DNA of 64,000 bases. Source: DASPHG01 sp035629775. GTDB taxonomy: Bacteria; Actinomycetota; Thermoleophilia; Solirubrobacterales; Thermoleophilaceae. Shown here in pieces: positions 17,389-24,642 of this stretch. Under the pieces are notes generated by a model. That model saw nothing but the letters and a program-made list of their open reading frames with translations, did no database searches and was not told the DNA's origin. Numbering within the stretch: the stretch's first letter is position 1; every line of letters starts with the position of its first letter. A program made the position numbers and the translations under genes. The stretch is taken from positions 1-64,000 of the forward strand of contig DASPHG010000023.1 of assembly GCA_035629775.1 (NCBI GenBank), written 5' to 3'.

Positions 17389-17985
17389 CTAGCCGGCGGC
17401 GAACTCGCGCAGCGCCTCGCGGCCACCGCCCACGATCGGGTCACCGTGCGCGATCAGCAGGTTGTCGAACTCGAGCCGCTCGGCGAGCGGCGCGTACGAC
17501 TCACGGATCGTCCGCTTGATGGCGTCCGGATCGTCACCCAGATGCTCCTCGGGCACGAACCCCAGGCCGCCGTAGTTGATCACGCCGTCGGCTACCGACA
17601 GCGCCGAGTGCGATGGGATGTGGAAGACGCCGTCATCCGGGCAGATCGCCCCCGACTCGTGCGCGGTCACGCCGCCCGGTAGCTCCTCGCCCCAGTCGAA
17701 CGGCTCGACCGGCTGGTCGTCGGCGAACTCGTGCATGCCGGGGCGGCTCGCGTGCACGGCGCACCCGAAGCGCTCGGCGAACCGGCCGCTGTCGCGATAG
17801 TGATGGCGGTTCGAGAGGAGCACGTGCTCGGGCGCGCCCTGCTCCGCGAACCAGTCGAGCCCCTCCTCCGGGACCATCGGATCGATCAATACGCGCTCGG
17901 GGAGCAGGTAGTACGAGCTGACGTCCGCCCCGATGTTCGGGTGGCGGGCGGTCCAGTGGAACAGGCCGGATGCAATTTCGTTCAT
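17389..17985 (-). CDS. Metallo-beta-lactamase-fold protein with divergent metal motif
   Basis: The 198-residue product resembles the metallo-beta-lactamase fold: an N-terminal strand pair (ASGLFHWTARHPNIGADVSS), LIDPMVPEEGLDWF, and the late LLIAHGDPIVGGG motif seen in many MBL hydrolases. The usual HxHxDH metal motif is replaced by LSNRHHYRDSGRF around residues 57-69, so metal binding or catalysis may differ. The function is unknown. It is divergent from the AraC/DJ-1 regulator with 60 bases between the starts, which suggests control by that regulator. The ATG at 17985 gives the natural N-terminus MNEIASGLFHW. Confidence 0.75.
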   Translation of the reverse strand: MNEIASGLFHWTARHPNIGADVSSYYLLPERVLIDPMVPEEGLDWFAEQGAPEHVLLSNRHHYRDSGRFAERFGCAVHASRPGMHEFADDQPVEPFDWGEELPGGVTAHESGAICPDDGVFHIPSHSALSVADGVINYGGLGFVPEEHLGDDPDAIKRTIRESYAPLAERLEFDNLLIAHGDPIVGGGREALREFAAG

Positions 17986-18045
17986 GGCAGGATCTGTCTC
18001 CTCTTTGTCCTTGCTGCCAACGCCGGAACGCGCCACCATGCCGCT

Positions 18046-19035
18046 ATGCGCCGGGTGGTGATCGTCGCGTTCCCCAGGGTCCAGACGCTCGACGTCGTCG
18101 GGCCCACCGAAGTCTTCTCGATCGCGGACCGGTTGGCAAACCGCGAGGCGTACACGGTCGAGGTGGTCGCCTCCTCCGCCGACGCGCTGACGACGGGCAG
18201 CGGGCTGCGCCTTCTCCCCCACCGCACGCTCGCGGCCACGCGCGGCCCGATCGACACGCTGCTCGTGGCGGGCGGCGGCGTCAGGGAGGCTGCTCAGGAC
18301 GAGCGGCTCGTGCGGTGGCTCAGGTCGGCGGCGGCGCGGACGCGGCGGGTCGGCTCCGTCTGCACGGGCGCATTCCTGCTCGCCGAGGCGGGGCTGCTGG
18401 ACGGCCGGCGGGCGACGACCCACTGGGCGGCCTGCGACGAGCTGGCGCGCCGGTTCCCCTCCGTCGAGGTCGAGGAGGCGCCGATCTACGTTCGCGACGG
18501 CGACGTGTACACCTCGGCCGGGGTCACGGCCGGCATCGATCTGGCGCTCGCGATGGTCGAGGAGGACCTGGGCGCCGCCGTCGCGCGCGACGTGGCGCGA
18601 TGGCTCGTCCTCTTCCTGCGCCGGCCGGGCAACCAGGCCCAGTTCAGCGCCGGCCCCGCCTGGCGGCCCGCGGAGCGCGAGCCGCTGCGCGAGCTCCAGG
18701 CCTGGATCGCCGACAACCTGACCGCGGACCTCTCCGTGGCGGCCCTCGCCGAGCGCGCCTTCATGAGCCCGCGCAACTTCGCGCGCGCATTCCGTCGCGA
18801 GGTGGGCATGACCCCGGCCGCCTACGTGGAGTCGGCCCGCCTCGAGCGGGCGCGGGCCGAGCTCGAGGGCGGCGAAGCGTCGATCGAGGCCGTGGCCGCG
18901 ACGTCCGGCTTCGGCACCGTCGAGACCATGCGGCGCGCGTTCCAGCGCCGCTTCGACGTCAACCCGGCCGCCTACCGCAGCCGGTTCCACACCCGAGGAG
19001 GGCAGCACCATGCAGATCGCCATTCCGCTGTATGA
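18046..19035 (+). CDS. GlxA/FtrA-type AraC regulator with DJ-1 domain
   Basis: The 329-residue protein has an N-terminal DJ-1/PfpI (class I glutamine-amidotransferase-like) domain (residues 1-180) with LDVVGPTEVFSIAD and the VCTGAFLLAEAGLLDG elbow, then a C-terminal AraC-type DNA-binding domain (about 210-310) with two helix-turn-helix units, the second containing FGTVETMRRAFQRRF. GlxA-like regulators activate catabolic or stress genes; the ligand here is unknown. I chose ATG 18046 because the conserved MRRVVIVAFP begins there. It overlaps the next gene by 26 bases, and the divergent MBL-fold gene is a likely target. Confidence 0.9.
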   Translation: MRRVVIVAFPRVQTLDVVGPTEVFSIADRLANREAYTVEVVASSADALTTGSGLRLLPHRTLAATRGPIDTLLVAGGGVREAAQDERLVRWLRSAAARTRRVGSVCTGAFLLAEAGLLDGRRATTHWAACDELARRFPSVEVEEAPIYVRDGDVYTSAGVTAGIDLALAMVEEDLGAAVARDVARWLVLFLRRPGNQAQFSAGPAWRPAEREPLRELQAWIADNLTADLSVAALAERAFMSPRNFARAFRREVGMTPAAYVESARLERARAELEGGEASIEAVAATSGFGTVETMRRAFQRRFDVNPAAYRSRFHTRGGQHHADRHSAV

Positions 19036-19648
19036 CCGCTTCACCGCGCTGGACGCCGTCGGGCCGTACGAGGTGCTGTCGCGCCTCCCGGACTCCGAGC
19101 TGACGTTCGTCGGGTACCAGGTCGGCCCGGTCCGCACCGACAACGACCGGCTGGCCATGCACGTCGATGCAGTCTTCGAGGACATCCCCGAGCCCGAGGT
19201 GATCGTCGTCCCCGGCGGCTGGGGCACCCGCGCGCTGCTCGGCGACGAGCGCATCCTCGGCTGGATCCGGCACGCGCACGAGCGCTCGGAGTGGACGACG
19301 TCCGTCTGCACCGGCTCGCTGCTCCTCGGCGCCGCGGGCGTGCTGGACGGGCTCGAGGCGACCTCGCACTGGCTCGAAGTCGAGGCGCTGGCCGACTACG
19401 GCGCGCGGCCGACCGGCCGGCGGGTCGTCGAGCAGGGCAAGGTGATCACCGCCGCCGGCGTCTCGTCCGGGATCGACATGGGGCTCACGCTCGCCGCTCG
19501 CATCGCCGGCGAGGACTTCGCGAAGACCATCCAGCTCCTGATCGAGTACGACCCCGAGCCCCCGTTCGACTCCGGCTCGACCGAGAAGGCCGCTCCCGAG
19601 CTCGTCGAGTCGATCCGCCGGCTCGCAGCGGAGCAGCTCGCGGGCTAG
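19010..19648 (+). CDS. DJ-1/PfpI family protein (isonitrile hydratase-like)
   Basis: The 212-residue protein is a single DJ-1/PfpI domain: IAIPLYDRFTALDAVGPYEV, VVPGGWGTRALL, and the nucleophile elbow SVCTGSLLLGAAGVLDG with Cys100, then ATSHWLEV and SSGIDMGLTLAARI. This pattern is shared with isonitrile hydratases and uncharacterised PfpI proteins. A good Shine-Dalgarno (GAGGAGGG) precedes the ATG inside the 3' end of the regulator gene, so the two are translationally coupled. The regulator's own sensor domain is a paralogue of this protein. The stop shares the tetranucleotide CTAG with the convergent sigma-factor stop. Confidence 0.87.
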   Translation: MQIAIPLYDRFTALDAVGPYEVLSRLPDSELTFVGYQVGPVRTDNDRLAMHVDAVFEDIPEPEVIVVPGGWGTRALLGDERILGWIRHAHERSEWTTSVCTGSLLLGAAGVLDGLEATSHWLEVEALADYGARPTGRRVVEQGKVITAAGVSSGIDMGLTLAARIAGEDFAKTIQLLIEYDPEPPFDSGSTEKAAPELVESIRRLAAEQLAG

Positions 19649-20898
19649 ATCAGCGGGAGCGGATCGCCGGGCGCGGGGTCGGGGTCGGAGCCCGTGCGCT
19701 CGTCGGGGACCGGCTGCGCGACCCCACCCTCGGGGGACTCGTCCTCGCCCTCCTCTTCGCTCGGCGGCGGCTCCTCGGCGGGCTCCTCCTCGATCTCACC
19801 GCTCGCCGGCTCCTCCGTGCCGGGTTCGTCCTCGGGGGCCGGCTCGAGGGGCACGGTGGGCGGCACCTCCACGACCGGGCCCGGCGCGACGGGGTCCGGC
19901 TCGGCGGGCGGAGCGGCGGGCGGGATTCCGGCGAACGAGTCACCGTCTCCGGCGAGGCTCTCGCGCCGTCCCGGCAGGCGCACACCCGCGGCGAGCTGCT
20001 TTCCGCCGGCCGTGATCCGCTCGCCCACGAAGGGTCCGGCGTGGGTGGCCGAGGCGTCCACGAGCGCGTCGGTCGCAGCGCCGCCGCCGGCCGCCTTCGC
20101 GGCCGGAGTCTCCGCTGCCCTGGCGTCGGGGGCGCGCGCGGCGTCGATGCTTCGCTCGAGCGCCGTGCCGCCGCCCGCGAGGGTGCCGGCTGCGAGCACG
20201 CCGGCGGCCACCTTCGTGGCGAGGCCGCCGGCCGCTCCCATCCCCCCGGCAGCACCGGCAGTCCCGATCAGCTCTCCGGCGCGGTCGAATCCGCGGCCGT
20301 CGCCGGAGCGCGCAAGCTCGCGCAGCGCCGGGAAGGGCAGGAGAAGCGCCGCCGCCGAGCGGATCTGGTGGCGCGCCCGCCGGAGCAGGCCGCGCACGCC
20401 GGACTCGGAGGTGCCGAGCCGGGCGGCGATGTCGGCGTAGCAGCGGCCCTCGAACTCGTTGAGCAGGAGGGCCTCGCGCTGGCGTGCCGGAAGCGCCGAG
20501 ATCTCGTCCATGACCGTGCGGAAGCGGGCGCGCTGCTCGGCCACGTGCGGGGGCTGCGGCACGCCGTCGTAGTTCTCGTCGAGCTCCTCCCACTCGGAGC
20601 CCTTCTTCTCCACCGCGTTCAGGGCGGCGTTGTGGGCGACCCGGTAGAGCCACGGCCGCAGCACGAGCGGGCGGTCGTCGTCCCGGATCGCCAGGAAGGC
20701 CTTCATCAGCGCGTGCTGGACGACCTCCTCGGCGCGGCCGGCGTCGAGCCAGCGGCGGCAGTACCCCACGAGCGGGCCTCGATAGCGGTGGACGATCACG
20801 TCGAACGCGTCCTCGTCACCCATGCGAGCAAGCCGGACCAGGTCGTCGTCGCTGAGCGCGCCGACGTGTATCGGCTTGCGGCCGGCCACTGCGCTCAT
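19645..20898 (-). CDS. ECF-type sigma factor with C-terminal membrane-anchored acidic tail
   Basis: Residues 1-190 form an ECF sigma-70 factor: region 2 includes the helix FDVIVHRYRGPLVGYCRRWL and WLYRVAHNAALNAV, region 4 includes LPARQREALLLNEFEG and IAARLGTSESGVRGLLRRAR. About 220 extra residues follow, where ordinary ECF factors stop. They comprise a Gly/Ala-rich hydrophobic segment (LATKVAAGVLAAGTLAGGG), likely membrane-spanning, then a Pro/Glu-rich tail. A tethered sigma could be released by proteolysis in response to an envelope signal; that is inference. No separate anti-sigma gene is adjacent. Confidence 0.85.
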   Translation of the reverse strand: MSAVAGRKPIHVGALSDDDLVRLARMGDEDAFDVIVHRYRGPLVGYCRRWLDAGRAEEVVQHALMKAFLAIRDDDRPLVLRPWLYRVAHNAALNAVEKKGSEWEELDENYDGVPQPPHVAEQRARFRTVMDEISALPARQREALLLNEFEGRCYADIAARLGTSESGVRGLLRRARHQIRSAAALLLPFPALRELARSGDGRGFDRAGELIGTAGAAGGMGAAGGLATKVAAGVLAAGTLAGGGTALERSIDAARAPDARAAETPAAKAAGGGAATDALVDASATHAGPFVGERITAGGKQLAAGVRLPGRRESLAGDGDSFAGIPPAAPPAEPDPVAPGPVVEVPPTVPLEPAPEDEPGTEEPASGEIEEEPAEEPPPSEEEGEDESPEGGVAQPVPDERTGSDPDPAPGDPLPLI

Positions 20899-20989
20899 GG
20901 CAACGGGCTGCTCAGCATCTCGCCTCTGCCGACACTAACCCGCGTGATAGCCGGAAGATTCGCTGTGCGCGAAAGCACCTCCGTTGGGT

Positions 20990-21178
20990 ATGCCCGGCGC
21001 CGGGTACAGCCCGAACATGCGCAACGAATCACCTAACCCGGGCGGGCCCGGCAGGCCGGGCACTCCGGACCCCCGCCCCCCGGCCCCGGACCCCCAACCA
21101 CCGGCACCCTCACCCCCGGGCGGACCCGGCGTCCCCGATCCGCGTCCGCCGCTGCCGGACCAGCCGCCCGAGATATAG
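20990..21178 (+). CDS. Possible small Pro/Gly-rich protein
   Basis: A 62-codon frame starting MPGAGYSPNMRNE and running into a low-complexity Pro/Gly/Asp stretch lies in the 289-base gap between the sigma factor and rpiA, ending 9 bases before the rpiA ATG. No domain or ribosome-binding site is evident, and open frames of this size are common by chance in DNA this GC-rich. The rest of the gap shows nothing recognisable. Confidence 0.25.
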   Translation: MPGAGYSPNMRNESPNPGGPGRPGTPDPRPPAPDPQPPAPSPPGGPGVPDPRPPLPDQPPEI

Positions 21179-21187
21179 CCTCGGCCC

Positions 21188-21886
21188 ATGGCCGACCCCT
21201 CCGACGCGGCGCGCGCCGCGGCAGCCCGTGCCGCGGCCGACCTCGTCGAGCCCGGGTCGGCGATCGGGCTGGGGTCGGGGCGGGCGGTCTGGGCGGTCAC
21301 CGAGCTGCTCGGGAAGCGCGCGGGCGAGCTGGGCGAGCTCCGGTGCGTGGTCGCCTCTGAGCGGACCGCAGCGGTGGCGCGCGACGCCGGGCTCGAGGTG
21401 GCCGAGCTGGACGGCGACCTGCGACTCGCGATCGCGATCGACGGCGCCGACGAGGTGGACCCGGAGCTCGGCCTCCTGAAGGGCGGCGGCGGCGCGCACC
21501 TGCGCGAGAAGATCGTCGTGGCGGCCGCCGACCGGTTCGTGGTCGTGGCCGAGGCGGCGAAACGCGTGAAGCGGCTCGGCTCCACTCGCGGGATCCCGGT
21601 CGAGGTGGTGCGCTTCGGCTGGCGCGACACCCGCCGCCGGCTTCTCGCCGAGCTGGATTCGGCCGACCTTCGCCAAGGTGAGAACGGCGAGCCCAACGTG
21701 ACCGACGAGGGCCACTTCATCCTCGACTGCGCACCTCGCGCGGCCGGCTCGCTGCACGACCTCGCGGCGACGATCAAGGCGATGCCGGGCGTGGTCGAGC
21801 ACGGCCTCTTCCTCACCGAGGCCGACCTCGTGCTGCTCGGGCGCCCGGACGGCGGTGTCGACCGCCTCGAACGCCCGGCCGGCTAG
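21188..21886 (+). CDS. rpiA: Ribose-5-phosphate isomerase A
   Basis: RpiA interconverts ribose 5-phosphate and ribulose 5-phosphate in the pentose phosphate pathway. The 232-residue protein has the expected motifs: the phosphate-binding loop IGLGSGRAVWAV near residue 30, IDGADEVDPELGLLKGGGGAHLREK (given here in outline: DGADEVD then KGGGGA, residues about 87-105) carrying the catalytic Asp and base, and GHFILDC near 180. Its stop shares CTAG (21883-21886) with the convergent CpaB-like gene. A transaldolase of the same pathway lies 5 kb away in a different transcript. Confidence 0.93.
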   Translation: MADPSDAARAAAARAAADLVEPGSAIGLGSGRAVWAVTELLGKRAGELGELRCVVASERTAAVARDAGLEVAELDGDLRLAIAIDGADEVDPELGLLKGGGGAHLREKIVVAAADRFVVVAEAAKRVKRLGSTRGIPVEVVRFGWRDTRRRLLAELDSADLRQGENGEPNVTDEGHFILDCAPRAAGSLHDLAATIKAMPGVVEHGLFLTEADLVLLGRPDGGVDRLERPAG

Positions 21887-22623
21887 GGCTCGAGGCCGGC
21901 GCCGGGAACGGCGGCGCTGCCGATGCGCCCGCGGTCGCCCGGCGGACGGGCGAGCAGGCGCACCTCGCGCGCGAAGTTCTGCGCGGCGGTGAGGAAGACG
22001 GCGGCACGGGTGCCCACCCGCAGCGTCGCGATCGTGTCCGCCTGAGCGCCGTCCACGTCGGCTGCGGCGCCCGCGCCCGCAGCGTGGGCCGCGACGACCT
22101 CCACGTCCTCGAGCGCGACGAACGTGCGGCCGCGACCCGTATGGCCCTCGGTGGTCACGAGAACGTCGACCCGAGTCGGCAGGCCGGCGGCGGCGAGCTC
22201 GCGACCGCCGCTGACCGCCACCTCGACGAGCCGCTCGCCTTGCCGCATGGGTGCGACCGGCACCGGCCGCGCGCGCGGGTCGCGCAACATGGGCGCGGTG
22301 ACATACGCGCCGAGCGGGATCGGCACCGCGGCCTCGAGGCCGACCGCCTGGCCACGCGCTGTCAGGCCGTCGCGCGGCGCATAGCGCTCCGGGACCTCGC
22401 GCAGGGTGAGAGTGCGCGCGATCCGGCCGCGGGCCAGCCGGACACCCGGGCCGATGTCGCGCGCGGCGACGACGACCTCGACCGGCCGGCCGGTACGCGA
22501 CTCGACCTCCTCGACCTTGTCGTTCACGCTCGCCGCCGCGAGCAGGCCACACGCCGTCGCGACGAACGCCAGCGCAAGCCCGCGCGCGCGGCTTCGCGAC
22601 GGGCTGCGCATTCCCGTCGGCAC
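21883..22623 (-). CDS. CpaB/RcpC-like pilus assembly protein (SAF domain)
   Basis: The 246-residue product has one N-terminal membrane segment (residues 14-32), then an SAF-like domain (residues about 48-115: VVAARDIGPGVRLARGRIA) and a beta-rich RcpC-type region with AVSGGRELAAAGLPTRVDVLVT and TIATLRVGTRAAVFL. CpaB/RcpC proteins act in the periplasm in Flp/Tad pilus assembly. It is about 8 kb from tadABC and on the same strand, but is cotranscribed with a two-component system whose last stop is 3 bases upstream. Start is GTG 22623, or ATG 22611. Confidence 0.75.
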   Translation of the reverse strand: MPTGMRSPSRSRARGLALAFVATACGLLAAASVNDKVEEVESRTGRPVEVVVAARDIGPGVRLARGRIARTLTLREVPERYAPRDGLTARGQAVGLEAAVPIPLGAYVTAPMLRDPRARPVPVAPMRQGERLVEVAVSGGRELAAAGLPTRVDVLVTTEGHTGRGRTFVALEDVEVVAAHAAGAGAAADVDGAQADTIATLRVGTRAAVFLTAAQNFAREVRLLARPPGDRGRIGSAAVPGAGLEP

Positions 22624-22626
22624 CGG

Positions 22627-23316
22627 TCAGCGCGGGGCGTCATAGGGGCCGGGATCGATAGCTGGCAAGTCGACGGCCGCGACGCGCCCGCCCCCGGGCC
22701 GCTCGAACGCGACCAGGCTCCCGCCGGCGCCCCGCGCGGCGCGCGTGGCGATGCCGAGGCCACGCCCGCGCCCGCTCTGGACGGGGCGACTCGTCTCCCG
22801 CCCTCCTGCGTCCTCGACCTCGACCCTGACGCCGTCACGCCACGGGCGGCCGCGGACCACGATCTCGCCGCCGCCATGCTCGAGCGCGTTCGCGAGCAGG
22901 TTGCCGAACGCCTGCGCCAGCCGGCGCGGGTCCGCATGCGTCGCCGCCCGGCCCGCCTGCCAGTCGAGCGTGATCCGCGCACCCCGACGCTCGGCACCCG
23001 CGCGCCAGGCCTCCACGTCGCGCTCGAGGAACGAGGCGAGCCCCACACGCACGACCCGCGCGGGCGCGCGACGCCCGCGCGCGGCGGCGCTCACGTCGTC
23101 GGCCGCCGCCTCCATCCGCAGCAGCTCTGTGGCCAGCGCCTCGGCCCGGCGGCGACTCACCGGCTGGCGGCGGAGCGCCTCGGTCCCAAGTGAGATGGCG
23201 GTCAGCGGTCCGCGCAGTTCGTGTGCGGCGTCGGCGATGAGTCCCGCGCGGCGGCGAAGCTCGAAGACGAGCGCTGCGGCCAGGCACCAGCCCAGGATCG
23301 CGGCGAGCCCGATCAC
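22627..23316 (-). CDS. Short membrane histidine kinase without a sensor domain
   Basis: The 229-residue kinase starts with one membrane helix (GLAAILGWCLAAALVFEL) and goes straight into the H-box with phospho-acceptor His32 in DAAHELRGPL, then the ATPase domain with the N-box NLLANALEHG and the G-box SGRGRGLGIA. There is no periplasmic sensing domain or HAMP domain. It probably phosphorylates the adjacent OmpR-type regulator; its GTG start overlaps that gene's stop as GTGA. Sensing may depend on the membrane helix or a partner. The downstream CpaB-like gene may be part of the same output. Confidence 0.85.
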   Translation of the reverse strand: MIGLAAILGWCLAAALVFELRRRAGLIADAAHELRGPLTAISLGTEALRRQPVSRRRAEALATELLRMEAAADDVSAAARGRRAPARVVRVGLASFLERDVEAWRAGAERRGARITLDWQAGRAATHADPRRLAQAFGNLLANALEHGGGEIVVRGRPWRDGVRVEVEDAGGRETSRPVQSGRGRGLGIATRAARGAGGSLVAFERPGGGRVAAVDLPAIDPGPYDAPR

Positions 23317-24020
23317 AGCGCCTCGGTCAGCCGGTAGCCGACGCCGCGCAGGTTCACCACGAACGGACGGGCGCTGCCCGCGAGCTTCTTGCGCAACCGG
23401 CAGGCGTGCGCGTCGAGGGTTCGCGTGTTGCCCATCGCGACGTATCCCCAGACGTCGCGGAGCAGCCGCTCCTTGGAGAACACGGTGGTGGGCTCGGTCG
23501 CGAGCATGTGGAGGAGCGCGAACTCCTTCGCCGACAGGTGGATGGGGCGCCCGTCGAGCGTGACGCGGCGCGTCATCGGGTCGAGCACGAGCGGGCCGGT
23601 GCGGATCAGCCCTCGGCGCTCCCGCCCTGCCGCGCGGCGCAGGACCGCACGGATGCGCGCGTGCAGCTCCGGATAGGAGAAGGGCTTGGCCAGATAGTCG
23701 TCGCACCCGCGGGCGAAGCCGCGGACGCGGTCGGTCTCGGCGTCGCGGCCGGTCAGGACGATCACGGGCAGCTCGGGGTCGAGCCGGGACGCGAGCCCGT
23801 CGGCCTGCCGGACCCGGTCCAGCAGTTCGAGGCCGTTCCCGTCCTCGAGCAGCAGGTCGAGGAGCACGAGGTCGGGCTGGCGCACCTCGATCGCCCGCAG
23901 CCCCTCGCCCACGCCGGACGCCGCGGCGGCGCGGTAGCCGTCCGCCGTCAGGTTGTCGAGGAGGAAGTCGGCGGTGGCCGGATCGTCCTCCACGACGAGC
24001 ACCTTCGTCTCGCCTCCCAC
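23313..24020 (-). CDS. OmpR/PhoB-family response regulator
   Basis: The 235-residue protein has a receiver domain (residues 6-120) with acidic pair Glu11-Asp12, phospho-acceptor Asp55 in LVLLDLLLED, Thr90 and Lys112 in AKPFSY, then a winged-helix DNA-binding domain (140-232) ending RGVGYRLTEAL. It is the first gene of the regulator-kinase-CpaB operon. The GTG start at 24020 faces the divergent gene at 24164, and the gap holds an inverted repeat at 24081-24098 that could be its operator. Confidence 0.92.
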   Translation of the reverse strand: MGGETKVLVVEDDPATADFLLDNLTADGYRAAAASGVGEGLRAIEVRQPDLVLLDLLLEDGNGLELLDRVRQADGLASRLDPELPVIVLTGRDAETDRVRGFARGCDDYLAKPFSYPELHARIRAVLRRAAGRERRGLIRTGPLVLDPMTRRVTLDGRPIHLSAKEFALLHMLATEPTTVFSKERLLRDVWGYVAMGNTRTLDAHACRLRKKLAGSARPFVVNLRGVGYRLTEAL

Positions 24021-24080
24021 GCGGGGTGAAGGATGGGCCGCGGCCGGTTCGCCCCCCGGCTAGCGGCCGCCGCGGACGGG

Positions 24081-24098
24081 CTGCAAAACCCGTTGCAG
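24081..24098. promoter_or_regulatory. Inverted repeat in divergent gap, candidate operator
   Basis: CTGCAA (24081-24086) and TTGCAG (24093-24098) form a perfect 6-bp dyad with a 6-base spacer between the divergent response-regulator gene and the unknown gene at 24164. Its position suits a regulator-binding site, but nothing identifies the protein. Confidence 0.3.
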
Positions 24099-24163
24099 GT
24101 GGCCGGGGGCGGAAGGATCCCGGTCTAGGATGCCGACGCCCCACGGGTCGGGGCACCTTCGGC

Positions 24164-24625
24164 ATGGATACGACACGACGCGGCAACTACGAGTCCGGCT
24201 CCGACTACGTCCTCGAGTATGGCGAGCTCCGGTTCACGTTCAACGAGCGGGACTTCACCGAGCGCGTCGAGCAGGCCGCTGTCAAGCTCGGCTTCGTGGC
24301 CGGAGCCCTCGGCGACGAGGAGCGCGAGGACCTCGTGAACCTCGCGGTAAACGGCCAGGTGGACAACGCCCACTCGGAGCTTGGCGAGCACGTGAACGCC
24401 TGCTGGGAGGAGCTCTCCGGGCCGTCCGAGCGCTCGCTCGTGCACTGGCTGCGGCGGCTCGTGTTCCGCGGCGCGTGGCTCGACCAGCGGGTCAAGGAAG
24501 GCGAGCTCGAGGTCATCTTCGACGACGAGACCCACACGTTCGGGTACGCCCAGCCGGACCGCGACTTCGAGCTGATCGAGCTCTCACCCGAGCCCTCCTG
24601 GGCCCGGGTCGCATACCGCGGCTAG
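24164..24625 (+). CDS. Conserved-looking protein of unknown function
   Basis: I do not recognise this 153-residue acidic protein. It has no signal peptide, membrane segment or Cys cluster. It reads as a compact soluble domain with alternating helices (RVEQAAVKLGFVAGAL, LVNLAVNGQVDNAHSEL, WLRRLVFRGAWLDQRV) and ends in beta-like segments (GELEVIFDDETHTFGYA, DFELIEL). The ATG at 24164 was chosen over an in-frame ATG at 24026 because the upstream stretch is Arg/Pro/Gly-rich like noncoding sequence. It is divergent from the response regulator and convergent with the Rho-like gene (17 bases between stops). Confidence 0.65.
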   Translation: MDTTRRGNYESGSDYVLEYGELRFTFNERDFTERVEQAAVKLGFVAGALGDEEREDLVNLAVNGQVDNAHSELGEHVNACWEELSGPSERSLVHWLRRLVFRGAWLDQRVKEGELEVIFDDETHTFGYAQPDRDFELIELSPEPSWARVAYRG

Positions 24626-24642
24626 CTTCGGCCCGTCACGTC

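Noticed and set aside
24030..24163. N-terminal extension of the 24164 gene to ATG 24026
   Set aside because: The added 46 residues are Gly/Arg/Pro-rich and lack domain character, and the divergent response-regulator start lies at 24020.
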